Source: JACJXW01 sp964418125
GTDB taxonomy: Bacteria > Bacteroidota > Bacteroidia > Chitinophagales > Saprospiraceae
NCBI GenBank assembly: GCA_964418125.1
Contig: CAYQKY010000019.1
Span: 1-64,000 of the forward strand
DNA length: 64,000 nucleotides
Direction: 5' to 3'
Part shown: positions 35,942-43,730 of the stretch, one piece after another
Numbering within the stretch: position 1 is the first letter of the stretch
Layout of the letters: the number at the start of each line of letters is the position of its first letter
Translations under genes and position numbers: made by a program
The notes under the pieces: model-generated
Database searches by the model: none
The model's input: the letters and a program-made list of their open reading frames with translations, nothing else
What the model was told of the DNA's origin: nothing

Positions 35942-37321
35942 ATGGTTTATAAAACGCCTGGAGTATACGTTGAGGAGATCAGTAAATTCCCTCCCTCCAT
36001 TGCTGCTGTTGAAACGGCGATCCCCGCCTTTATAGGCTACACGGAGATGGCCAAACTCAAGGAGGATGATGACCTCCTTCTGGTGCCGCGGAGAATCACT
36101 TCCATGTTGGAGTATGAGCGGTTCTTCGGAGGCGCTCAGCCGGAAGCAGGGATCACCGTGACGATCAATACTACTAAATCGCCGGTTGAGATTCAGCCGA
36201 AAATTGACAATCCTTCCAACTATAAGATGTTTTATGCCATGCAGGCCTACTTCACCAACGGCGGCGGGCCCTGTTACATCGTATCGGTTGGAGATTACAG
36301 TGCAGCGCCGGTGGTGGTTCCCGATTCTCTTCTGCAAGGGCTGGAAGAAGTGGCCAAAATAGACGAAGTAACTCTTCTGGTCTTTCCGGACAGCACCGGC
36401 ATTACCAGCCCCGGGGATTACTACGCCGTGCATAAGGAGTCCATCGACCAGTGTGTCAGTTTGCAGGACCGGTTCGCCGTGATCGATATATACATGACGC
36501 CGGACCCCGATGATGACGATATTCAGATCATGAGAGACACCCTTTCCGGCACTGTAGATGAGCTGAAATATGGCGCCACCTACTATCCTTACCTGGAAAC
36601 CCGTTTTGATTATCTATACAATGCGGATGCAGTAGTCGTCAATGTGGACGGTAATGCCAGCACCCTAGCGGAGCTGGAGTCGACCAACAACGCTCTTTTC
36701 AACCAGGCAAAGAACGCCATCGGGCAACTTCCGGTAGTTCTTCCGCCCTCGTCTTCCGTTGTCGGGATCTATGCTACTACCGACAACAACCGTGGTGTAT
36801 GGAAAGCCCCGGCCAATGTAAATATCGACTCTGTGATCAGGCCGTTGGTCAAGATCACCGACAAGAGCCAGGAAGGCATGAACGTAGATTCAACGGCAGG
36901 CAAGTCGGTCAACGCCATCCGCTCCTTCACCGGCCGCGGGCCGGCCATTATCTGGGGCGCCCGCACCCTGGCAGGCAACGACAATGAATGGCGTTACATC
37001 TCAGTGCGGCGCTTTTTCAACTTCGTTGAGGAGTCAGTCAAAAAAGCTACCGTCCAGTTTGTTTTCGAACCCAATGATGTCAATACCTGGACGCGGGTCA
37101 AGTCTATGATCGAAAACTTCCTCATCCTGCAGTGGCGCGCCGGGGCGCTTATGGGGACAACCCCCGAACAAGGCTTCTTTGTCAAAGTAGGCCTGAATGA
37201 AACGATGACCGAACTGGATGTCCTGGAAGGCAGAATGATCGTGGAGATCGGCATGGCGGTAGTCCGCCCGGCAGAGTTCATCATCCTGAAGTTTAGCCAT
37301 AAGATGCTTCAGGAATCCTGA
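35942..37321 (+). CDS. contractile sheath protein
   Basis: A 459-residue phage tail sheath protein. The N-terminus (YKTPGVYVEEISKFPPSIAAVETAIPAFIGYTE) carries the strand that links subunits. The C-terminal domain is the conserved sheath fold: RFFNFVEESVKKAT near residue 360, FEPNDVNTWTRVKSMIENFL near 378, and GMAVVRPAEFIILKF near 435. It forms the outer spring that drives the tube on contraction. Only one sheath gene is present in the window, where PVC and Afp have three. Confidence 0.96.
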   Translation: MVYKTPGVYVEEISKFPPSIAAVETAIPAFIGYTEMAKLKEDDDLLLVPRRITSMLEYERFFGGAQPEAGITVTINTTKSPVEIQPKIDNPSNYKMFYAMQAYFTNGGGPCYIVSVGDYSAAPVVVPDSLLQGLEEVAKIDEVTLLVFPDSTGITSPGDYYAVHKESIDQCVSLQDRFAVIDIYMTPDPDDDDIQIMRDTLSGTVDELKYGATYYPYLETRFDYLYNADAVVVNVDGNASTLAELESTNNALFNQAKNAIGQLPVVLPPSSSVVGIYATTDNNRGVWKAPANVNIDSVIRPLVKITDKSQEGMNVDSTAGKSVNAIRSFTGRGPAIIWGARTLAGNDNEWRYISVRRFFNFVEESVKKATVQFVFEPNDVNTWTRVKSMIENFLILQWRAGALMGTTPEQGFFVKVGLNETMTELDVLEGRMIVEIGMAVVRPAEFIILKFSHKMLQES

Positions 37322-37356
37322 CACCCAAATTTCTCAAACCCTAAATGATTGAAAAA

Positions 37357-38349
37357 ATGGCTAAGGAAAACACCAGTACGCCAACCAAGGATATCCTGGA
37401 TAAGTGCAAACTGGACCTATGTAAGGAAAAGGTTGCACTGAACAGCGCGAAGGATGCAAAAGTCATCGATTTCAACGCGCAGAAGGATATCGTTCAGCGC
37501 TATAAGATCTGCTGCCTGGTGAAAGCAGAGGAAACGAATAAGCTTTACCGTCATGTGGATTATCAGGTGGCTATCAGGTCTGTCAAGGAATCCAAGCTTA
37601 TCCAGGAGAAGGTAAAAGGCATGGGCGATATGTACACTGCCCTGGATAAGAATTTTAAGGACCTGGTCAAAAAGATCCAGGACACCAAGAAAAAGATGGA
37701 AGACGCCGTTGAGGCTGCCGAGAAGCTCGACCGCTGCATCGATGAGGAGGAGCGCTGTAACCCGGGCCTCTTTCAGGTATTGGGCGAGGTCAAGGTTGAA
37801 ACTTCCGGCCCCAGTACCGACCCTCCGGGAAATGGAGAAACGGACATCTGGACTTTCATTAATGACAAGGTGAAGTCTAAAACTGATGATTGTTATGATA
37901 AACTGCTGGATGCTTACGATGCTTCCATTGAGGTTGCCGGCATTATGACATTCATCAATATCGACAGCCTGAAACCGGGCGCCGATAAGGTGGCGGAACT
38001 GGTTGCCGGCTTCAGGAAGGATATCGAGGAGAATACCAAGTCCAGCGCCGGCGCAATGGATACGGCGACGAAGGAACTGGCCAAATCCATGGAAGAGATG
38101 GTGGCCATCCGCTTTGAAAAGTGTGCTGCTGTAACCCAGGCCCAGGGCGTTGCCAATACCTATTCCTGGCTTTGTGATCCGGAATGTCCGGAGGATGGAG
38201 ATGAAACGCTGAGAGATATTTGTGAACAACTGAAGGCAGGTTGTGATACCGGTACTGCGGGAGGTGAGGATGAATGCGAAGAGGAAGAACCTACCCAACG
38301 CCGGCGCAAGCGCAGGAGGAAAAGTGAATGGGAGGAAGGCCTTTCCTAG
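37357..38349 (+). CDS. Cys-containing helical protein between sheath and tube genes (A)
   Basis: A protein of 330 residues with long amphipathic helices, including a coiled-coil-like KVKGMGDMYTALDKNFKDL stretch and the following Lys-rich helix near residues 85-125. Cys residues recur in pairs (CKLDLCKEK, KICCLVK, CDPECPEDG). The end is acidic (DECEEEEP) then strongly basic (RRRKRRRK). No signal peptide is present. ATG at 37345 is an alternative start. I do not recognise the family. Position and length suggest a structural or lumenal component, or a scaffold, which is inference. Confidence 0.75.
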   Translation: MAKENTSTPTKDILDKCKLDLCKEKVALNSAKDAKVIDFNAQKDIVQRYKICCLVKAEETNKLYRHVDYQVAIRSVKESKLIQEKVKGMGDMYTALDKNFKDLVKKIQDTKKKMEDAVEAAEKLDRCIDEEERCNPGLFQVLGEVKVETSGPSTDPPGNGETDIWTFINDKVKSKTDDCYDKLLDAYDASIEVAGIMTFINIDSLKPGADKVAELVAGFRKDIEENTKSSAGAMDTATKELAKSMEEMVAIRFEKCAAVTQAQGVANTYSWLCDPECPEDGDETLRDICEQLKAGCDTGTAGGEDECEEEEPTQRRRKRRRKSEWEEGLS

Positions 38350-38391
38350 GCGCATTAACCTTTTTTCTTAATTGACCTAAAGCTACTTAAA

Positions 38392-39276
38392 ATGGCAAGA
38401 AAAGCTCAAAATAATCAAGGAGGCCAGAGAGAAGGGCAAGGCCAAAGTTGCCTGGAGGAATGGAAGAAAGACCTGGAAAAAGTACAGAACGCCTTGGTCC
38501 GTAAATCCGCTGAGGCCAACCAGGCTTACCTGGCAATGTCAAACTCTTCTGTCTGGGAAGGTAAACTGAAAACTTATTGGGAAAATGTCGATAAGACCAA
38601 TAAGCTCATCCTGGAGGTCACTGCCGAATTAACAGTATTCAATGGGCAGTCATCTACCGTTTGTACCAATACCGGCCATGTGGTAAGTGCCGTTGACGTA
38701 TTGTTCTGTTTTCTCAAAGATTTCTTTCGCTGCACCGACCGGCTCAGCATTAATCTCAGCACGCTGATCAATCAGATCAAGTGCCTGAATGAGCCCAACC
38801 TGGGCTCCAGCATCCTCCTCAAGTGCCTCGGTGACCTCAGCGATAAGCTTAATGCGGCCATCGCCGCTCAGCAGGAGATCCTCAAACTGATCGTTACCAT
38901 CCTGAAACAGGCCCGGATGCTCAATTCTACCGTTTGCGCCACCGAAGGGGATGAGGGCTGTAGTTTTATCGGCCTGATAGAAACCTTGTCCGTCCGGTTC
39001 AATCACGAGGCCGAAGAAGGCAACCCAATCTCCGATATGCCGGATTGCCCGGATGAGAGTTCCTGTGACGGCGCCTTTACCCTCGACCCGAAGATGCCGC
39101 TCGAACAAGACGAGTACTACACGAAAACCAAGTCCCAGTACGAGCTTTCGCAACAGGAAACTGCCCAGTTGAAGAAAGACTATTACATATTGCTGGAAGA
39201 GCAGAAAAAGCTCGTGGACTGCAAGAAGAGCCTCAGCGACGCCATTGATGCGGCCGAAAGCGCCAAAAGTTGTTAA
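38392..39276 (+). CDS. Cys-containing helical protein between sheath and tube genes (B)
   Basis: A 294-residue, mostly helical protein with about a dozen Cys (VCTNTG, LFCFLKDFFRC, KCLNEP, DCPDESSCDG, SAKSC at the C-terminus). The helices around 20-85 and 225-290 could form coiled coils. Like its upstream neighbour it has an N-terminal Gln/Gly/Lys-rich segment and no signal peptide. The two are alike in character but I cannot show homology. No known family is recognised. Confidence 0.75.
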   Translation: MARKAQNNQGGQREGQGQSCLEEWKKDLEKVQNALVRKSAEANQAYLAMSNSSVWEGKLKTYWENVDKTNKLILEVTAELTVFNGQSSTVCTNTGHVVSAVDVLFCFLKDFFRCTDRLSINLSTLINQIKCLNEPNLGSSILLKCLGDLSDKLNAAIAAQQEILKLIVTILKQARMLNSTVCATEGDEGCSFIGLIETLSVRFNHEAEEGNPISDMPDCPDESSCDGAFTLDPKMPLEQDEYYTKTKSQYELSQQETAQLKKDYYILLEEQKKLVDCKKSLSDAIDAAESAKSC

Positions 39277-39310
39277 TCAGAATTCCTAAATCCATTAAAA
39301 TAATTCAACC

Positions 39311-39778
39311 ATGGCAAAAGGAAAAGGGGATTATCCCGTACCTAAGTTTCATTTTCGGGTAGAATGGGGCGATGGCCTCCAGATGAACTTCACGGAAGTC
39401 AGCGGGCTGGATTTTGAGACCGAAGTGATCGAATACCGCCACGGGGCAAGCCCGAAATACAATAAGACCAAGCAGCCGGGGCTGACCAAATACAGCGACA
39501 TCACCCTCAAGCGCGGCACTTTTGAAGGTGACGCCGATTTTTTTGATCAATGGAAAGAAACCCTGTATTTTCAGGAGGGTAATTCCACCGGGAGCCTGTA
39601 CCGCCGTCCCGTACAGATCACCCTGCTCAACGAAAAACACGAACCGATCATCATTTGGAAGCTGGAAAATGCCTGGCCGAAGAAGGTGCAGTCTACCGAC
39701 CTGAAGGCCGACGCCAACGAAGTCGCGATCGAAACCCTCGAGCTCTGCCATGAAGGGTTGACCGTTGAATTCAAATAA
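39311..39778 (+). CDS. inner tube protein 1 (gp19-like)
   Basis: A 155-residue T4 gp19-type tube protein. Family features are FHFRVEWGDGLQMNFTEVSGLDFETEVIEYRHG-type strands at the N-terminus, KYSDITLKRGTFEGDADFFDQW in the middle, and the VAIETLELCHEGL end. It would stack as hexameric rings inside the sheath. It lies directly ahead of a second tube gene with a 9-base gap between stop and next start. Confidence 0.95.
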   Translation: MAKGKGDYPVPKFHFRVEWGDGLQMNFTEVSGLDFETEVIEYRHGASPKYNKTKQPGLTKYSDITLKRGTFEGDADFFDQWKETLYFQEGNSTGSLYRRPVQITLLNEKHEPIIIWKLENAWPKKVQSTDLKADANEVAIETLELCHEGLTVEFK

Positions 39779-39786
39779 CTCCATAG

Positions 39787-40305
39787 ATGCCTAAACTCAA
39801 TCATTTTTATCAACATGTTGGGTTTCACTTTGCGGTTACTTTTTCATTTAACGGGCCTAACCAAATAATTGGCGACAGTATCGACTCCTGGTTTCAGTCG
39901 GTGTCCGGGCTGGATGCTCAACTGGAAACGGAAACCATCAAGGAAGGTGGGGAGAACCGCTTTGAGCACGTCATCCCGGTACGCACAAAGTATTCGGACC
40001 TGGTTCTCAAACGCGGCGTTTTCAAGCCGGGTGAAGGTTCGAAGGTGACCGATTGGTGTCTCAGCGCCTTCGACCGGTTCGGATTAGGGCCTTTTACATT
40101 GAATAATCCGGATAACTTGCCGGTGCGGCCAGCGGACCTGGACGTGATATTACTCAATGAAGACCATGAGCCACTTATGCGGTGGAAGATCATCCACGCC
40201 TGGCCCAAGGCCTGGAAATTTGGCGAGCTGAACGCGGAACGTGGGGAAGTCCTGATCGAAACCCTTGAGTTGAGTTACAATTGGTTTGAATTTAAAGGAT
40301 CTTAA
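39787..40305 (+). CDS. inner tube protein 2 (gp19-like, tube-initiator type)
   Basis: A 172-residue second gp19-type protein with the same fold marks (FHFAVTF, VSGLDAQLETETIKEGGENRF, KYSDLVLKRGVF, VLIETLELSYNWFEF). It is longer and more divergent than the first. In related eCIS the divergent tube paralogue starts the tube on the baseplate, and that role is likely here. It is followed by a miniprotein gene after two bases. Confidence 0.94.
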   Translation: MPKLNHFYQHVGFHFAVTFSFNGPNQIIGDSIDSWFQSVSGLDAQLETETIKEGGENRFEHVIPVRTKYSDLVLKRGVFKPGEGSKVTDWCLSAFDRFGLGPFTLNNPDNLPVRPADLDVILLNEDHEPLMRWKIIHAWPKAWKFGELNAERGEVLIETLELSYNWFEFKGS

Positions 40306-40307
40306 CT

Positions 40308-40475
40308 ATGCCATTGGAAATCAGAGAATTGGTCATTAAAGCAACTGTTGACGGGCAGGACGGCGAACAAGGCGCCCCTCAGGGCGGAGGTGCTGATGAA
40401 GAGGCCAAGGAGCAACTCGTTAACCTCTGCGTGGAAAAAGTTTTGGAGATCCTTAAAGAAAAAGCGGAACGATGA
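40308..40475 (+). CDS. DUF5908-type miniprotein
   Basis: A 55-residue protein, MPLEIRELVIKATVDGQ at its start, then a Gly/Gln/Glu linker, and a terminal helix (KEQLVNLCVEKVLEILKEK). The EIRELVIK opening is characteristic of the small DUF5908 proteins found in eCIS clusters of Bacteroidota. Its stop overlaps the next start by four bases (ATGA), which confirms it is translated. Its role in the particle is unknown. Confidence 0.85.
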   Translation: MPLEIRELVIKATVDGQDGEQGAPQGGGADEEAKEQLVNLCVEKVLEILKEKAER

Positions 40476-41185
40476 AAGAAAGGCCTCCGGAACAACAGAA
40501 AACCAATGTAGCCAAACTGGTAATTGTCGCCTATAAGGATAAGACCTATCAGGCTCGTGATGATATCCCTCACTTCTATGTCCCGGTCAATCCGGAATCT
40601 TATTCTCAATCGTTCAAGGTTGATTATGATCTCAGGCAGGGGCATGGCAATCAGGGTTCCGACCCTAAGTTTAAGTCAACAGTCCCGGAAGAACTTCAGT
40701 TGGAGTTCCTGGTCGATGGAACGGGAACTATTCAGGGGTATTACAACCCCAAAAACGAGACGGTGCAACAACAGTTCACCCGGTTCAAGGATACCGTCTA
40801 TTCGATGAACGGCAACATTCACCGGCCGCGGTTTTTGAAGATATTTTGGGGGGACTTCGTTTTTCCGTGCATCCTTACAAAGATGGATGCCAGGTATACG
40901 CTGTTCGATCCGGAAGGCAAGCCTCTGCGAGCCAAACTGAACTGTACTTTCGTCAATTATGTAGCTCAGGAAGAAAGAGTGGCCCGGGAAAATAAAAAAT
41001 CGCCGGACCTGACCCACGTCCGGGAAGTCGAGGAGGGCAACCGCCTCGACCTGATGGCCAATGAAGTCTATAACGACAGCAAATACGTCCTGCACCTGGC
41101 CAAAGCCAACGGGCTGACAAGCTTTCGAAATATACGGGCCGGAACAGAGATCGTATTTCCACCATTCGACAAAACGGAAGAATGA
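40472..41185 (+). CDS. LysM-containing tube/baseplate protein (Afp7/gp53-like)
   Basis: A 237-residue protein of the CIS tube/LysM type. The first 180 residues (VAKLVIVAYKDKTYQ, FYVPVNPESYSQSFKVDYD, LQLEFLVDGTG, AKLNCTFVNYV) form the gp53-like baseplate part. The C-terminal 50 residues are LysM-like, with EVEEGNRLDLMANEVYND and ANGLTSFRNIRAGTEIVFP. In Afp and PVC this protein joins the tube to the spike hub. It overlaps both neighbours by ATGA. Confidence 0.93.
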   Translation: MKERPPEQQKTNVAKLVIVAYKDKTYQARDDIPHFYVPVNPESYSQSFKVDYDLRQGHGNQGSDPKFKSTVPEELQLEFLVDGTGTIQGYYNPKNETVQQQFTRFKDTVYSMNGNIHRPRFLKIFWGDFVFPCILTKMDARYTLFDPEGKPLRAKLNCTFVNYVAQEERVARENKKSPDLTHVREVEEGNRLDLMANEVYNDSKYVLHLAKANGLTSFRNIRAGTEIVFPPFDKTEE

Positions 41186-42957
41186 ACGAACAGCGAACCA
41201 TACCCAATGAATCTACCCACGATGTGGTCACTTTTGACATCCTGGCCGGCGGGCAGGTGATCGACCCCGGTTATCAGCTCATTTCCCTCGTTGTCACCAA
41301 GGAGATCAACCGCATCCCCACCGCCCGCCTCATCATCCGGGATGGAGATGCGGCTGAGGAAGACTTTGAGATCAGCAATAAGGCTGATTTCGTGCCGGGA
41401 AAAGAATTATTGATAAAACTGGGCCGAGACCGCGAAAACACACCGGTATTTAAGGGCATCATCACCAAACACGCCATCAAGATCCGCGAAAACGGCAATG
41501 CCGACCTGCTGATCGAAGCCCGCGACGCCAGCGTGCGCATGGCCATCGGGCGCCACAGCCGGTATTATGAGGACAGGAAAGACAGCGAGGTGATCGAAGA
41601 GGTGGTCGGCATGTATTCCGGCCTGAAAAAGGATGTTGAAACCACCAGCCTCAAACATAAGGAACTGGTTCAACAGCATGCTACCGACTGGGATTTTATC
41701 CTTTCCCGGGCGGACGCCAACGGCAAACTGGTTATCGTCGACGATGGAAAAATCAGCGTCAAAAAGCCAGATACCAGCCAGAGCCCGGTGCTGGGGCTGC
41801 TCTACGGCAGCACCATTCGCGCATTTGAGGCCGAAATGGATGCGCGCAACCAATGGAAAAAGGTGGTGGCCCGCTCCTGGGATTATGCCAATCAGGACCT
41901 GTTCGAGGCCGAATCCACCTCTGCATCCTTTTCTGAACATGGCAATATCCCGGGTTCAGACCTGGCCGAAACGATCAACCTGGCGGAGTACGAATTGCGG
42001 CACACCGGCCATCTTCTGACCGAAGAACTGGCCGAATGGGCCAAAGCCTGTATGTTGAAAAGCCGCCTGTCCAAGATCCGGGGAAGGGCCAAGGTCATCG
42101 TAGGCAACTCCGATGTCAAGCCCGGAACGATCGTAGACCTTCAGGGGGTGGGCGACCGCTTCAACGGAAAGGCATACGTCACGGCAGTGCGCCACGAAGT
42201 GGGTGACGGGGAATGGGATACCCACATTCAGTTCGGCCTGGACCCCAAATGGTTCGCCAGCAACGAGGATATCGTCGACTTTCCTGCTGCCGGGCTCACG
42301 CCCGCCATCCACGGCCTGCAGATCGGTAAGGTCCTGCAGTTGCAGGATGACCCGGATGGGGAAGACCGCATTCTGGTCAAGCTGCCCATCATCGATAAGA
42401 ACGGCGCCGGTGTCTGGGCAAGAGTGGCCAGTCTCGATGCCGGCCAGGAGCGTGGCGCCTTCTTCCGCCCCGAGATCGACGATGAGGTAGTGGTAGGCTT
42501 TCTGAACGCCGACCCCCGCGATGCCGTGGTGCTGGGCATGTTGCACAGCAGCGCCAAACCGGCGCCCATCACCGCTCAGGATGTCAACCACGAGAAAGGC
42601 TTTACCACCCGCAGTAAAATGCACATCCATTTCAACGACGATACCAAGACCATTACCATCGATACGCCGGCGGGCAACAGCATAACCATTGATGAGAGCA
42701 GTAAATCCATAGAGATCAAGGACCAGAACAACAATAAGGTGGCCCTGGCGCCGGCCGGCATAACGGTGGACAGCCCCAAGGAGGTTACCATCAATGCCGG
42801 AACGAATATTAAGATAAGCGCCGGCGCGCAGCTTACCGTCGAAGCCGCCCAGATCGGGCTGAAGGCCAGCGGGCCGTTCGAAGCTCAGGGCGCCACGGCG
42901 AAGCTTGCCGGCCAGGGAATTACGGAAGTGACGGGTTCATTAGTCAAGATCAACTAA
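41182..42957 (+). CDS. VgrG-like spike protein (gp27/gp5 fusion)
   Basis: A 591-residue protein. Residues 1-370 resemble the gp27/VgrG hub (VTKEINRIPTARLIIRDGD, LIKLGRDRENTPVFKGIITKH, and QHATDWDFILSRADANG). An OB-like domain follows near 375-460 (GLQIGKVLQLQDDPDGEDRILVKLP). The C-terminus is a repetitive beta-helix (ITIDTPAGNSITIDESSKS, VTINAGTNIKISAG). It forms the trimeric spike on which the PAAR tip sits; the next gene encodes that tip. Confidence 0.95.
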   Translation: MNEQRTIPNESTHDVVTFDILAGGQVIDPGYQLISLVVTKEINRIPTARLIIRDGDAAEEDFEISNKADFVPGKELLIKLGRDRENTPVFKGIITKHAIKIRENGNADLLIEARDASVRMAIGRHSRYYEDRKDSEVIEEVVGMYSGLKKDVETTSLKHKELVQQHATDWDFILSRADANGKLVIVDDGKISVKKPDTSQSPVLGLLYGSTIRAFEAEMDARNQWKKVVARSWDYANQDLFEAESTSASFSEHGNIPGSDLAETINLAEYELRHTGHLLTEELAEWAKACMLKSRLSKIRGRAKVIVGNSDVKPGTIVDLQGVGDRFNGKAYVTAVRHEVGDGEWDTHIQFGLDPKWFASNEDIVDFPAAGLTPAIHGLQIGKVLQLQDDPDGEDRILVKLPIIDKNGAGVWARVASLDAGQERGAFFRPEIDDEVVVGFLNADPRDAVVLGMLHSSAKPAPITAQDVNHEKGFTTRSKMHIHFNDDTKTITIDTPAGNSITIDESSKSIEIKDQNNNKVALAPAGITVDSPKEVTINAGTNIKISAGAQLTVEAAQIGLKASGPFEAQGATAKLAGQGITEVTGSLVKIN

Positions 42958-42965
42958 AAAACAAT

Positions 42966-43259
42966 ATGCCTCCAGCAGCAAGATTAACGGATTTTCATAC
43001 TTGTCCTATGGTCAACCCCGGCCCGGTGCCTCATGTTGGAGGGCCTGTCATTGGCCCGGGAGTGCCCACAGTTCTGATCGGTGGTTTGCCGGCAGCTGTT
43101 GTCGGTGACTTATGTACTTGTACCGGCCCACCTGATTCCATCGTCAAGGGGTCGGCAACGGTGCTTATTGGCGGAAAACCGGCTGCCAGAATGAGCGACC
43201 TCACTGCCCATGGAGGTGTAATAATTCAAGGGGCGCCAACTGTAATGATCGGAGGATAA
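42966..43259 (+). CDS. PAAR-domain spike tip
   Basis: A 97-residue PAAR protein. The repeated pattern of P-A-A-R turns is visible as PPAARLTDFHTC at the start, VLIGGLPAAVVGD, VLIGGKPAARMSD and VMIGG at the end. His and Cys residues (H12, C14, C48, C50, H86 region) could bind the metal at the tip. It would sharpen the spike formed by the preceding protein. Confidence 0.95.
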   Translation: MPPAARLTDFHTCPMVNPGPVPHVGGPVIGPGVPTVLIGGLPAAVVGDLCTCTGPPDSIVKGSATVLIGGKPAARMSDLTAHGGVIIQGAPTVMIGG

Positions 43260-43271
43260 AAAAGAAAAACT

Positions 43272-43697
43272 ATGCCAAACGACAGGTCTTATCTCGGCAC
43301 CGGATGGTCTTTCCCGCCAACTTTTAACCGCAACACGCGGACGGTTGATATGGTCAGCGCTGAAGAGGATATCAACCAGAGCCTGGACATTTTGCTGGCC
43401 ACTTCACTGGGCGAACGGGTGATGCAGCCCAAGTACGGCGCCAATATGACCGACTACCAGTTCGAATCGCTGAACGCTTCGATGATCAGTTATCTCAAAG
43501 ACCTGGTAGAGCGGGCTATTCTGTTTTTCGAACCTCGGATACTGCTGGAAAAAATAGAAGTCACACCGGCGGGCTCTTTTGACTTGATCGAGGGGCGGCT
43601 CACCATTTCCATTGACTATGCCATTCAGGGGACGAACACCCGCTTTAATTACGTATATGATTTCTACCTGAGAGAGGCGAACCAGCCTCCGGCCTGA
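43272..43697 (+). CDS. gp25/GPW-like baseplate protein
   Basis: A 141-residue protein of the gp25/GPW family, a baseplate wedge subunit and sheath initiator. Typical parts are FPPTFNRNTRTVDMVSAEEDINQSL and LLATSLGERVMQPKYGANMTDYQFE, the latter containing the family's GERVM...FG-like core. It follows the PAAR gene by 12 bases and precedes the baseplate J-like gene. Confidence 0.95.
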   Translation: MPNDRSYLGTGWSFPPTFNRNTRTVDMVSAEEDINQSLDILLATSLGERVMQPKYGANMTDYQFESLNASMISYLKDLVERAILFFEPRILLEKIEVTPAGSFDLIEGRLTISIDYAIQGTNTRFNYVYDFYLREANQPPA

Positions 43698-43730
43698 AAA
43701 CCCATTTCAAAAAGAAGCGTGCTTTAATAT

